From: Aulostomus chinensis
Taxonomy: Eukaryota > Chordata > Actinopteri > Syngnathiformes > Aulostomidae
DNA length: 64,000 nucleotides
Assembly (NCBI GenBank): GCA_037954235.1
Contig: JBBMOA010000012.1
Span: 14,427,144 to 14,491,143, forward strand
Direction of reading: 5' to 3'
In this document: positions 1-62,253 of the stretch, one piece after another
Layout: the number at the start of each line of letters is the position of its first letter
Numbering within the stretch: the stretch's first letter is position 1
Notes under the pieces: generated by a model
Seen by the model: only the letters and a program-made list of their open reading frames with translations
Databases searched by the model: none
What the model was told of the DNA's origin: nothing
Translations under genes and position numbers: made by a program

Positions 1-2919
1 GTGTGTGTGTGTGTGCGTGTGAGTGCACACCAATGTTCAGCTTTTACTGAACATTATGTGAGCTTCAGTGGAAGGATGGTGTTACTCTACGCAGTGAAGA
101 ACATTGGCGTTCACAGTGGTACTATCCAAAATAAAAATGACTCAACTCACACGTTATGCCCTGTACAGTCAGTAGAGGAGCAGAAACATCTTTCAGTGGT
201 TTTCTTTTCTCTTTTTTCAAAGTAGAGATACCGATGCTATCATAGCATATACGCAAACCTGTCCGGGAACTGCCATTGCAGTTTTGGACCAGTGTCTCTG
301 TGGTCACACCTAAACCATGCGCCTCAAAGACCACTGACCGCACATAACTTGAAGTATGGAACTTCTAATGTATTCTCATGGTATCATGATGTCATGATCC
401 GTACTGTGGTGTACACATTTAACTGACGTACCACAGTCGCGTAATCTTCTCCATCTCTCTTGTTGCGTCGCATCTACACTTTTCTTTTTACCCGGTAAGG
501 ACTCTCGTCTGCTTCTGTCCTCTTTCACTGCACCTCAGTGTAATATTTTCTGTCTCATCAACAAGTGCTCCCCTTCCTTCCCCACTACTATCTTTTCCCC
601 AACTAGCCCATCACACTCTGTACCTTTCAGTAAATGTTGCTAATGACTTTGGCCTTTATTTGTCAGTTTGGGGATCCCGTGATAGACGTTGGTTCTTCAC
701 CGGCTAATATTTTTTGATACAGTTTCTGTGTTTGGATAATCAGATGAGGACCAACCTCCTGAATGGAAATCCAAACCTGTGTACTGCAGAGAAGTCCAGC
801 GTTTGTTGGTACCAACTACCTCTGAACGCTGATTTGCGTTTGAGCAACAGTAACAGTCACTCATCCGATCCTGTCCAGCCTGCAATATCTAAACTGTCAT
901 TGTCATTCACCTGGATAACACGCTTTATCTGGATAACACGCTCATACCTCCCTATGGTTTTCCCGTATCAACTTTCCTTTACTCCATCTATCCTCCCAAT
1001 GAAGAAACCTGCTTTAGCTTTACAAATGTTTTACCTCTTTATTTCAAAGTGTTATAAAAATCTGTCACAAGTTAGCATTGGTTGGTTTTTTTGTAAGATT
1101 TCTTTCTAGTGTCATCCCCCTCTCTTTCATTTATTCCCAAATGTGGTCCAATATTTTTACGCTCTTTGGATTCCTTTTTTGTGTGTGAAATGAGCGAGGG
1201 CGTTGGTACATTTAGTAAAAGTCTTACCACAATACTAGGTTTGTTTTCCTGATGATTGAATCAGACTTATATGTGAATATTGGATTGATTGGAATTTTTC
1301 TCAGTCATTTCACATATTTCTGTGAGTTCAGGCTCAAAAACATGTGGTGGTCAGATCAGGGAGCGAGGGATGGAAACGCCATCGCAACAACAAGACAAAA
1401 ATATGCCGTCGAGCTCAGAGAAGCTAAAAATGACGATAAGAGGCAACAGACGATCATTCATTAGTCGTCTAGTTGATTGTAAACTACATTCCTCCAGTTC
1501 TCTTCTTTTTTCTCCTCTTTATTTTCTTTCTTCGTTCCTGTTCTTCCTCCTCCCCTCATTTTCCTCTGTCCTCTTCCCTGCCTGCGTTTTTCATTCGTCT
1601 CCATTCCTTTCCACTTCACACACTTCCACAAGCTGTAATGTTTTGGCGCTTGCTCATAAAACAGATACATGTAAAGCTTTCCAATTTCTTCAGACTCATT
1701 TGAACTTTGAAGTAAATCACAGGTGCACACCAACACACACATAAAAACACACACGCGCGCATGCATGCATACACAAGCTCCACTTTTATGCGTCAAGCAC
1801 ATAACCCTGTGAAGATCACAAACCCGCAGCTCGTGCGTTCTTTCTACTTCACACCTTCATCTGTGTTTGCCCTTCTTTTTCTTCTTCTTAACACGCATGA
1901 GTACACACGCTAAAGCACACACTTGGCGGCTTTTGAACATTGAGACGTGCCTTCTCACTTGTCGAGCTCACACATACACACACAAACACACACACACACA
2001 CTCTCTCTCACACACACACATTCCCTCATGTGCTCGCTATATTTGCTGGAACGGTTTTGTTGAGGGAGAGGGTACATTCAAAGATTTAAAAAATGGATTG
2101 AGCTCGCCATCATTAATGTTGCTCACACTTGTTTGGCGCGTCGGAGCATCTGGCGAGTGTACGGCTGGAAGAGTGATGCTGCAGCCGTGAGTACAGGGCG
2201 CCATATGTGTCATAGATCCCCACAGACAGTCAGGAAAGACCTTCCAGCAAGTTGTTTGTGAGAGTGTTGAGCAGCAGAGCTCTGGTTGACGATAGAGTTT
2301 TATCGGTACAGGACCGGCTTTGTCAGTGGAATTACTTTCCTATATGTTTTATTGCCTCTGATTATCAGTTAATCTAGAGGTGAAGTCATGCCAAGCTAAT
2401 ATTTGGCATATCTGTGGAGCTTTCCTGCTCCGCAGTCTGTAAGAAACAAACATAAAAACAGTCATTCATTTCTAACACTCTTCACATTCTGCTTAATAGT
2501 ACCTCTTACTGAGAGTGCAGTACAAGTTATTCCATCAACCTGCATGAAATATAATCCTAGTCTAATTAAAACAGTCATAATGAGGTTGCTTCTCAAGTAG
2601 AGAACAATACAACCAGACATTGTTTAAGCAGTGAGCATTTGTTTTGCAGCCACTTGAATCCCGACTCAGGAAGATGCTTTGACTAATTGATTTTGAGTTT
2701 AAAGGGCCTGTTAAAATTTGTGAGCTGCCTGCAAATGAGCTGAAGGAGTGTTATTGTTGGATGTGCCGGCGGCGCTAAGGGACCAGGTTTTGCAGCCTCT
2801 GCTTGGGCTGACACCTTGCGTTTCACACTTTGAAGTCCTGGAAGGGCCACAGTCGCCGGACAGATCGAATGTTAGAGAGCAGATAAAGAGGTTGGAGGTG
2901 GAGCGTATAGGGCGTCCGT

Positions 2920-3785
2920 ACCGTTTATCCTTTTAGGGGTCATGTGGGGGTTAGAGCCAATCCCAGCTGTCTTTAATCACGAGGCAAGTTACGCTCTGGA
3001 CAGTTCACCAGTCCATTACAGAGCCGACAGGTAGACTAAATTTAGATTCATGCCATATTCCGATTAGGGTCCATATTGTGGTTAATATTCTGAATTAAGG
3101 TGTTAATATGTGCTGCAGCTATGGGAGTATTTCTGTTTCCATGTTGGTTGGAATTTTTTTTTTTTTTTGGTCGGGAAATTGCAAGCACAATGTACCCGCT
3201 CCACTTACGATATGTTAATAGGCAACCTCGCTAAACTTCCAGTTCATTTAAGTTGTATTAAACTAGTTCATAAACAAAAATCATCACAAATCCAGTCAGA
3301 AAATGTTGGGAAATTACAAACATGCTACTTCACCAACATATGAGAACTGCTCACATACTGTTGATCTCCGGGTTGTCGTGGCAACGAGTCCTATCTCTTG
3401 CAAAAGACTGAAAATGTTTGCTTGTGAATTAAATATGTGCAGATGTAAAGTAACATCCTCTTAACGGGCATTATCTGATGAATGTGTTTACATGACCCAA
3501 TATTACAGGTATACTCCGAGTGTCTTATTGGGGATTTTAGTAACAGGAACATGATCTTTACCTGGCTTGTACACATTTGTAATATTGTATTACGCTGTGC
3601 GTGTGAATGTAGTCATAAAAAGAGACTGTTCACACTCACATTCATACCTACAGGCAATTTAGAGTCTCCACTTAATTTGCAGGGTTTTTGTATGTGGGAG
3701 TAAATCAGAATTCCAAGGCAGAACCCTCGCAGACAGGGGGAGAACATGGAAACTCCACACAGAAAGGTCCCAGCGGACCAATCCT
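2920..3785 (-). repeat. SINE-like teleost repeat split by an inserted segment
   Basis: Bases 2920-3035 read like the tail part of a common fish repeat (a 'cagttcaccagtccatt' type stretch). Bases about 3615-3785 read like its continuation ('cacactcacattcataccta', then the 'gggagaacatggaaactcc' type stretch and 'cacacagaaaggtccc'). The two parts are in the same orientation and in the expected order but separated by about 580 bases of unrelated DNA. The second part resembles the corresponding part of the SINE at 33593-33806. Recognition is by eye from memory of fish repeats, not from a database search. Confidence 0.6.
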
Positions 3786-4639
3786 ATCTTCAAAATGTCT
3801 CGCAAAAATTTCAGCATCCCCGAAAACAGTTCTGTCACTTTCATTCGGGACAGAGCCTCAACAACGGTGAAATTCTTCTTTTCGCTCCGTCATGATTTTG
3901 CTCCTTTGATCACGAGGGTTTTGACTATTATGCAGGAACTCTTTCAGCCATTTCTGTGGAATAAAGAGCACTCGTCACTTTGACATATTTCAGTTGACTC
4001 TTAGAGCACAACAGTGTTGGCCAGATGTAGGAGAGGTGAGTCAGAATTAATGTAGCCACTTGTGTTAGGATCCGGATGAAAAGGGAGAGGGTTGGCTCTG
4101 GAATTGAATTCTGTATGTTTTGAGATGGCCTTAAAAGGGAATTGTACGGAGTGGCAACTGCATCATCAGGAATGTAATGAAACTGGCTCAAAGGAGTGAA
4201 GTGTACAAAGGGAGGTCACTGCTAATATATGATGATCTCCTGCGCTACAGTATTGGAGTCTGCCAGCTGTAGAGGAGAAGTGAGAATTCTCCAGTGAAGC
4301 TTAGCGGTCTTAGAAGTCTTACAAGGAATTTATGTTCGCTCGAGTCTCCATCCTTTTTTCCTGTCTTTACTGCAGTCGTTGGTCAAATTATTAAAACCTT
4401 AGAAAGACACTTTCTTAAGATTGCTGTTATACTAACTTGGCTAAGCCAGTGTAAAAGATAGCATAGCTGTTTATGTAGCTGTCTTGAGCCGCTTATAATA
4501 ATATACGCCTGCGCTTTCCCTCCGCAACACTGTGCTCTGCACCACACCCTAATTTGCAGTGAGAAATCTCTTATCAGGTAAAGGCACCTGTAAATACAAA
4601 ACTAGGAATACTGCCAAGTGTGTGAGTGCCTCCACCATG

Positions 4640-5010
4640 TGCGCCTGTCATATTGATGTTGACCCTTGACCTTGCCCAATATTTGCAGACATTCCCTCTG
4701 GAGATGTGCCATTCATTTAAGGTGACGGTGACTGTAACTTTTGACCACCCCCTTTTTTTTTTCAGTCCATCTTTGAATTCCAGTGGACATTTTTGACAAA
4801 TTTGAGGATATACCCTCAAGACATTCCTTAGAAATAGTTTTCATGTGAGGAGACAGTGACATTGACCTTTAGCCCCCAAAATCCTTTGTCACTCCATGGT
4901 TCCAACTGGAGGTTTGTGCCAAATTTGATGAAAAGGCTGTTCTTAGATATTAAAGTAGCAAGAACGGTACTGTCTGATGGACAACCTGAAAGCATACTGT
5001 CATACATCAC
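4640..5010. repeat. diverged teleost interspersed repeat, two internal subunits
   Basis: Two similar subunits follow each other. Each has a 'gtgac...tgacctttg/ttttgacca' start, then an 'aattcca...gtggacat' or 'ccaactggaggt' stretch, 'caaatttga', and a degenerate ending. The right end has 'gatggacaacctgaaagcat', which resembles the end of a widespread fish repeat. No coding frame is supported. The family name is not known to me. Confidence 0.5.
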
Positions 5011-6358
5011 ATGTAGTCCTGCATGTGTCAGGTCAAGTCAAGTCAATTTAATTTTTCTAGCACCAAATCACGACTGAGATCAAAGTCAAAGTGAAAGATC
5101 GAGGGAGGAGGCTGCCTCGCTCGTGAATGGCAAAGCATCTCGGGCTTGGAAATGGCTGCTACACAAATCCAGCTACGTTACGCATCGCATACACTCTCAA
5201 GCTACACAAGTCACACAACTAAGCCTCACTATCTTGCAGTCACCGCTTCTTGTGTAAATGTATATCATTTCCCTATAGTCAGACCCACTGTAATGTGAGT
5301 TTACAGGGATGCCTTCTGGAATTAATTAATTCTGGTTCGTAGCAGGGAACAGACACTACCCCTACCTTGAAGACACAGACATCAATGTTGTTGTTTTTTT
5401 CTGTTTTGTTTTGTTTTTTTTAAATCATTGATTTCAGTGCATTAAACATGCATAAGTATACCAGCTTAAAAGGACCACTAAAGACACATATTCACACAGG
5501 AGATTTGATAAGACTCTCTGCTCAAAGACAACAGTACAAAGGCCCAGACGCAGGTCCCTTACGGCCCCTGTCAATTAAAATTTAGGAGAACATTTTTCCT
5601 GAATATTAATGGTGATTATACTGTGTTATATTATGAGAAAAAAAACAAGTCAGTGATGCCAAATAACCTTATTGATACATGAGTGGAGAGAATATCATTA
5701 TCATTACATTTCCAGGAAGGAGAAAAAGTCATGGGGTTAGTAATTATACATATGGTAATTAGATGAATGAGAAAGTTGACGCTAAAACTTGAATTATTGC
5801 ATCTCACAAAAAAGCGCAACAAAATTAAATTTTTCACTCCTCTACCATGTATAATGTCTACGGTCGACCTGATTCAAGGTTTACCAAGAAGTTACAGGAA
5901 ATCGACGCTTCAGAACATTTACCATGACCTTTTAATTCATCAGGTGCATTTAGATTCAAATGAACCTTCTATGATTAACGAGCTTGAGGATGTTTCCTTT
6001 GGATTTTCACATTATTTGATCATGATGTCATTGGTATGCCAAGCCAGGTTTCAGCATTCATTTTTCAGGTCTTTTGGTGTCATTGTGAAAATATAATTGT
6101 TGGTTTTGGCTTCCTGCCATTGTGTGAGGTAGTTTGGCAATAAGTAATTCGATATAAATCACCGTGTGTGAATTGGCTGCTTTCATATAAACCATGTGGG
6201 TCGCATCTCTGGCCTGCACCCATACACAACTTCACTGCCCGTCCCGGTGCCTCTCATTCAGTGATTATGTCGTTGTTGCAATGTTTTGCCGTTGGCGGCT
6301 TGCTAGGATGTAGGTTCATTTGCGCACCAGTGAAATGACCAATATGTCACTGCGATGT

Positions 6359-6376
6359 GGGGGGGGGGGGGGGGGG
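6359..6376 (+). repeat. poly-G tract (18 G)
   Basis: An uninterrupted run of 18 G in an intron; it could fold as a G-quadruplex and is a frequent site of assembly error. Confidence 0.9.
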
Positions 6377-6469
6377 TGCTCTGTCAAAACCGAACTGGTA
6401 TTAAAGACAAACACACACACAAATATCTGTTTCAAGAATATTCCTTCCAACATCCCTGATGTTCTTAAA

Positions 6470-6488
6470 ATTGCCCCCTGGTGGGTGA
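6470..6488 (-). promoter_or_regulatory. CTCF-like motif
   Basis: On the minus strand the sequence reads CCCACCAGGGGGCA, a close match to the vertebrate CTCF core (CCACCAGGGGGC). It is seen in sequence only; occupancy is not shown. It lies about 3.2 kb before the first visible exon. Confidence 0.4.
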
Positions 6489-9400
6489 CATTCCCCGCTG
6501 AGAAATGCTATCCTGTAGGATTCATTTCCTGTGACACAGGAAGTAAACACACACAGGGAGGAACCATTGTTCAGTGCAACTTGGAATTTCTAGCTGCATA
6601 CGAATGTTTCAACTGAAATCTGACAAAAAAATTGTCCACTTGTTGTGATAAGTATTTGGTCAAATTTTTCAAAAAAAAATGTTGTGTAAAGTAGCAGTGT
6701 TTGTCACTTTTGTGACCATTTGCCCTCTTTTTTTTTTAACCCTCTTTTTTTTTTTTTTTTTTGCTACACATTGCAAATTAGCCAACCAAGGTGTCCTGGT
6801 CATTTCTCCATGCCTATCTACCTGCCTCCTCTGTCAAATGAGGAGTCCTTGTCTTTTCGCCTGGCGGTGTGCGCTTTCCACCAGGATGACGTGGTTGGTC
6901 GCGCTGTCCCCCTTCCCCCAGTTCCCCTTCCTCTCTCTGAACAATTAGCGCAACTGACCAGAGGAAGCACCACTGCAGTGACTGGAACTCATCCAGCTTC
7001 TCTCCTGCAGACACAGCCAATTGTGTCTGCCGGAACACAACCAAGCTGGAGGCAACACAGGGAAGCACCGAACCAGTGCCCCCCGTGTTGGCTTGACACT
7101 TTATATCTCTGCCTGGTGATGGTAAACATACTCTCTCCACTACATTGAACCGCTATAATTGATGTATTCCCCATAAAGCAGTAGTAATTAAGATCATGAT
7201 ATTACATGCAACATTCCAAATGGAGGGGCAACCTGTTTTTTCACTTAAGCATTATTCATGTTTCTTTCCATCCTCTCCTATTTGATTACCCTCATTTTAG
7301 CAGCTCTACTTTTCCTCCTCCTGATTTCTGCTTCCTACGTGCGTTCTCCTCGCCACATCTGCTTCCCTTCCCCACTCCCTTACACAGCTTGTCCTCATTT
7401 GTTTGCCCAATGCATAATTAGCTATAGGATCACCCATTGTGTAATTATGTATACCAGCTTGATATGTAATTAAAATTGTATCAGTATCCTGTGTAATTTG
7501 TGCAGTGTGATTACCTATTAACAGTGCAAACAGTTGTGCCTAAAAGCCCGTGACCGCCCCTCTCATAGATGTCACTGAGCTTCTCTGTCAGTATTTACAC
7601 ACCAGCAGGTGCCTGGGCTCAGTAAAGAAAACAACATAACCTCATCTTTTTCAGCATTAACGCAAGTCTACATCTCCTCACATCAACACTTCCTTCTCAC
7701 AGCTCGGTTAAATATATCATCACGCAGCCTTTAAGCTCACTTTACGAGACCACGCATTTTACCTCGCATCACTTCGCTCAAGGAGTTTGTTTCCAGCAAC
7801 TTTTTTTTTTTTTCCTCTCGCGGAAAAAACAGAGCCGGGTTTCAAGAAGAGCTTGTTAGAGAGGTCTAGCAGTAAGGCTCAAGAAGAGGGTATGTGAGGA
7901 CACTCTAAGGAAACATCTTAATGGAAGCGCCGGGAAACAAACTGGCCGGAAAAAAAAAAAGCCGCCGTTGCAAATTCACCACTAAATAATTAGATGTGCC
8001 TGAATAGTATGCTGTTGGGAGTTGTCTCTGTTTTATTCAATAACTGTTTTTTTCTCATCACGAGGAAGTGCATATTTAGTGTTTGCCACTCCTAGAGCAC
8101 AAGTTTAAGTTGTAAATGTGCTAATTTGGTCCATGTGTCCCTGTATGGAGGACTGCTGCATACTGCTGCATGCAAACACCACACGCTTCCTCTCCAGTAA
8201 AAATGGGATGCGTGGAGTTATTGGCAGAAATAAATACATTCAGATCCCTGATCACTTTGACTCCTGTAAAGATTTTCTTTATTTTGAGCCTTTTTAGAGC
8301 CAATGTCGTGTCAAAAGAAATAAATCTGTAGTGTCCTCTCAAAATCTTCCATCAAAAATAAACCAGTGTTTTATATTTTTCCCACCCACGTTCTATTAGG
8401 ACCTGTTCCTACTCCACAGAGTACAGCTGTGGGTGTTTCTTCTGGGGATTCAAACCAAGTATGTCCATTTCCTCCTGGGTTAGGATTAAAAAAACAACAA
8501 CTTTATATGTTGCCTTACTTGCTCAAATGTTTATAAATGGTTGAAACTATCTCCTCTTGTGCCCGTGAGACCAGCAGACACAGTACATCAGCTGTAGAAC
8601 GAGTCCTGACTGTGGAATCCGTCTGCTCTGGGGCTTCCAGCACTGTGTCTGACAGACTTGCGTTAAAGTTAGCCTCACTAGCCTAGCAACTGGTGGTGCT
8701 AGCACCATCTGTGGAGGTAAAAGAGGTAACACAGCAGGGGGCTGAATATTTTGAGGGTAAACACGAACATATTTTCACAGAAATAAGTAAATACAGAGCA
8801 GAGATACTGAGATCCATGCATTAAAGTCTAGTTATACAGTTTGTCGTTATTCCTACATCACCCCATCATAACTAAATAACTCTCCACTCATAATATGTGA
8901 TGTCCCAGCAATCTGTCTGCATTTTTGAGTACCTGTTTTCTGAAGAGATGCACTAGCTGGAGTCAAACTGTAATAAACAGTTTAGAGAGTGTATGATTAT
9001 GAAGCAAACATTTAATGACAAATGCAAAGAGAGGGAGGATCAAAAACGTGACTCGCACTAAACATGGAGCCTCACTTCGCTCCCTTCCTTTCATTCATGC
9101 ACATACGAGACCCATTTTATGTTCTCCTACCCTAAAGAGCACGGTCTTTTCTTGCAGAGCACAAAATTGCTTTTAACACCAGCAGACGCCTGCGTGTTCT
9201 GGCTTTCCCATGAGGAAAGACTTCAGCGGCAGGTCTGACATCAAGTGTACGGATGATTAGCATCATTAGGACATCGGCCACTCCCTCTCTCTTAGTCACA
9301 CTGACACGCCGTCATGTCTCTTCAAATGTATAACACTCATGCAGATTAAATGGAGGCTTGTTCTTGGCAAAGCGGTAATTAATTCATGATAAGAGGAAGG

Positions 9401-9640
9401 TCAAATAATTGGAAGCCCAAGGTCTAGACAGTGATGTGTCTTCAAAGACACAAAGAGTGATTTAGAAGAGCAGGAAGGATGAAGACAGACAGAAAGGCAT
9501 TTAATCATTTTGAAAAGGAGCTTGGAGATAACTTCTGTCTGTGCTCTGTGAATGCAAATGTACGGAGGAAGTGGAGGAGACGGGAAAAGTTTTTGTTTGT
9601 CTGTGTATTCTATTTAAATTGTGTTTTCTCTCTTTTTCAG

Positions 9641-59735
<50,095 letters not shown>

Positions 59736-61300
59736 CAATGAAGAGACAGAATCAGCTAGTCAGAGACGGGGAGGTGAGACTTGGACCGCTAGGAACACGG
59801 CGGTGGTTTGGATCCATTTGGTTCCAACTGTTGTTGACTGGCAACACGTCGTGAAGCTACAGCAGCTTTCTGAACAGTTTCCATTGTTTGTTTGTTTTTT
59901 CACGAGGACAGCGACTCCATTACAGGGGATATTTTCTATGTGCAACCGCAGGAGATTTCTACACATGCTAACTGTTTCATCTACTTGCGAGAGATGGACT
60001 CGCAAAAAACTCCACATTAAAGACTCCGTGGCAATTGTGGACACACCCACAAAAACACAGTTTAACATACATACACACAGACAAGACACACACACAGACA
60101 CATACACACACACGTACAAACAAACAAAAGGAAAACAGGGTCTTGTACATATATTTGAATTTATTTGTAGCATCAGTGTTTTCCTGTTCTGTTCTCTCGT
60201 TTGTTTTATTCAATCATGTTTGTTGCCTTCTCTATCGTAGGGTTTTTTTTTCAGAGTTGTACATTGTTTATTATTTTTTCTTTTTGAATTTGTTTGTTTG
60301 TATGATTTCAACACACTTGTTTGGAAAGCTAGACTGCTTACGCTGTTGTGTTTTTATTTGTTTGTTTGTTTGATTTTAAAATCTTTGTGTAGTTTGATTG
60401 AATTTCTTAACACGTTTTGAATTGCCTGGACACTTCGACAGCTTCCAGGAGCTGGACTTTCTTTTTCCGTTTCTTTTTTTTTTCTTTTTCTTTTTTTTTT
60501 TTACCTGTAAAAGGTGTATCTAGTTTAAAAGGAAACTCTCTTTTAAAAAATCATAGAATATGCAAAAATAAGGAGAAGCTGGCAAAAATGTGCCGCCCTG
60601 TGGGGCCGAGAGCGAGGCAGTGCTAGTCCACTCTAATCAGATCGACCGATAGGCTGGCGGGTCTCCCTCTACAGCTTCTTATTTTCTATTGAAACAAACA
60701 GCCTTGCTGTTTTAGAGCGATAGTGAAATGCCTCACCTTAAAAAAGAAATCTGTAGATTATTTTAAAAGAATTCTATTTTTATAACAGAAAAGAGGTTGC
60801 TTGAGACGTCATTTGCATTTCATCGACCATCGAAAGAGGATTTGTGTATGTGTTATGCCGGTTTTGTACACTTGCAATGTGTTACCTGGTTTGTTAAGAG
60901 TTTAAGGTGGCTTTTGAATCCCACATGAAAAAAAAATGAGTGTTGTTTTTTTTTTTGTTTTTTTTTTTGTTTTCAAAAGTAAAGCATTTTCAATGTTTTG
61001 TTTTTTCAAACATGATATTATTCCCATTCTCCTTTGGTTCATATGGAGTAGTTCCTGTTGAAGGAAAGAAAAGACAACACTTGTTTCGAAGGACTTTTTA
61101 GATATATTTGAAGGTGTGATTTTTTTGAGTATGCATAGCAAATAGATATGTATTCTATATATAATATAGATATTTATATAAATATATAAACACAGTTTTC
61201 ACATGGAAAGAAATGTCTATCTTTATAGAAACACAATCATGATCAGTTGCCCTTACTTTCTCACTGCACATTAAAAACATTGATTTCCTTTTGATGATTC
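59736..61300 (+). other. il1rapl1 3' UTR (3' end inferred)
   Basis: It follows the TAA stop. It is T-rich with long T runs (60475-60502, 60948-60969), a CA-rich stretch (60066-60116) and AT-rich blocks near 61140-61195. No intron or other gene is seen. The end is placed after the candidate polyadenylation signal at 61270; an earlier or later end is possible. Confidence 0.6.
61270..61275 (+). promoter_or_regulatory. candidate polyadenylation signal ATTAAA
   Basis: ATTAAA is followed within 20-40 bases by a T- and GT-rich stretch (about 61281-61315). I saw no AATAAA between the stop codon and here. Use is inferred. Confidence 0.45.
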
Positions 61301-61349
61301 TCTTTTGTATTTTACCTCTGATGTTCACTTTGATGCAATCAACTTTAAT

Positions 61350-61615
61350 CTTTCTTTGTCTGTTATCCTCACTGTCAGTCAGAATCCCAATTGGGATTGT
61401 GGCATCTTACTGTCACCGAGTTCTTTGTGTCATCTCTTACTGGCACCTAACTGTCAGGCAGAATCCCGATTGTCATCTCAATCTGTCTGCGGACCGTTAA
61501 TCTGAGTCCTGAGTGTCATCTCAGTCTGTCACCTGCCTGTCATCCCGACTGTCGATCAAAATCCTGACTGTCATCTTGACTGTCATCTTGTTACCTGTCA
61601 ATCAGAGTGACAACA
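61350..61615 (+). repeat. degenerate tandem array, core 'gactgtcatct'
   Basis: The phrases 'actgtcagtcagaatcccaa', 'ctgtcaggcagaatcccga', 'tgtcatctcagtctgtcacc', 'ctgtcatcccgactgtcgat' and 'ctgactgtcatcttgactgt' recur through about 265 bases just beyond the presumed gene end. The units are irregular, about 20-40 bases. Confidence 0.65.
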
Positions 61616-61990
61616 GCGACCGACTATGAGGAGAGGCTCATCTAGACGAATTGATGATCAGCTGATGACCCTAAAACACCGCAGACTCTAACTTCATTTG
61701 CCAGCTGTCTTGTGACTGTCAACACCACAAGCCTGAAACAGCACTGGCGCACAACCCGTTTCTCTTCCTTCACTTGCCTTTTATCATTGTCAAAAATAGC
61801 TGCACAGTGAATTAATTCCACTTCAGGTTCAATGAAACCTCAGAGGAGACGTGGTGAAATGTTCATGGAAGGTTTCATTTATTGGACCAAGAAAAACAAT
61901 AAGACATCATCTGACATCCAGGTGTGTTCTCTTCATATAAAAAAAAAAAAATGAGTGGGAAGCTATAATGACAGAGCTCATGAATCTGAT
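61616..61990. other. intergenic, nothing recognised
   Basis: Unique-looking sequence between the tandem array and the SINE, with an A run at 61939-61951. No gene is supported. Confidence 0.7.
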
Positions 61991-62253
61991 GGAGGGGTGG
62001 CGTGGCTCAGAGGTAGAGAGGCAATCTAGCAACCGAAGGGTCGTTGGTTCGATCCTCACTTCTCCCGGTGACCATGTCCAAGTAACCTTTAGCAAGATAC
62101 TGAACCCCCAACTCCTCCTGATGGCCCTGCGACAGACTGGCGACTTGTCCAGGGTGAACCCCGCCTCTCACCCAATGTCAGCTAGGATAGGGTCCAGCCC
62201 CCCCACAACCCTTAATAGATAAGCAATATAGAAAATGGATGGATGGATGGATA
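61991..62253 (+). mobile_element. tRNA-derived SINE, full length with target-site duplication
   Basis: It has a pol III A-box (TGGCTCAGAGG, about 62003) and B-box (GGTTCGATCC, about 62046). The body is 'ggtgaccatgtccaagtaac', the tail 'taagcaatatagaaaatgga' plus GGAT units. The direct repeat AATCTGAT flanks it at 61983-61990 and 62254-62261. Same family and orientation as 29913-30183. Confidence 0.9.

Larger units (their letters stand above)
1..9640 (+). other. il1rapl1 intron upstream of the first visible exon
   Basis: This is intronic sequence, inferred because the first exon in the window is internal (AG acceptor, phase 1 start). It ends in a good pyrimidine tract and CAG at 9638-9640. 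It contains a GT repeat at the window start, CA-rich stretches near 1970-2025, a split SINE-like repeat (2920-3785), a diverged teleost repeat (about 4640-5010), an 18-base G run at 6359-6376 and a T run near 6740-6762. Open frames such as 5767-6096 and 6720-7148 show no recognisable domain and no splice context, so I regard them as chance. The last few hundred bases before the exon (about 9340-9440) are AT-rich and repeat-free and could be conserved non-coding DNA. Confidence 0.85.

Noticed and set aside
1289..1744. 151-codon open frame on + strand
   Set aside because: Ser/Leu/Phe-rich low-complexity reading of pyrimidine-rich sequence, with an equally long frame on the opposite strand; not coding.
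5767..6096. 109-codon open frame on + strand
   Set aside because: No recognisable domain, AT-rich, no splice or promoter context, inside an intron; most likely chance.
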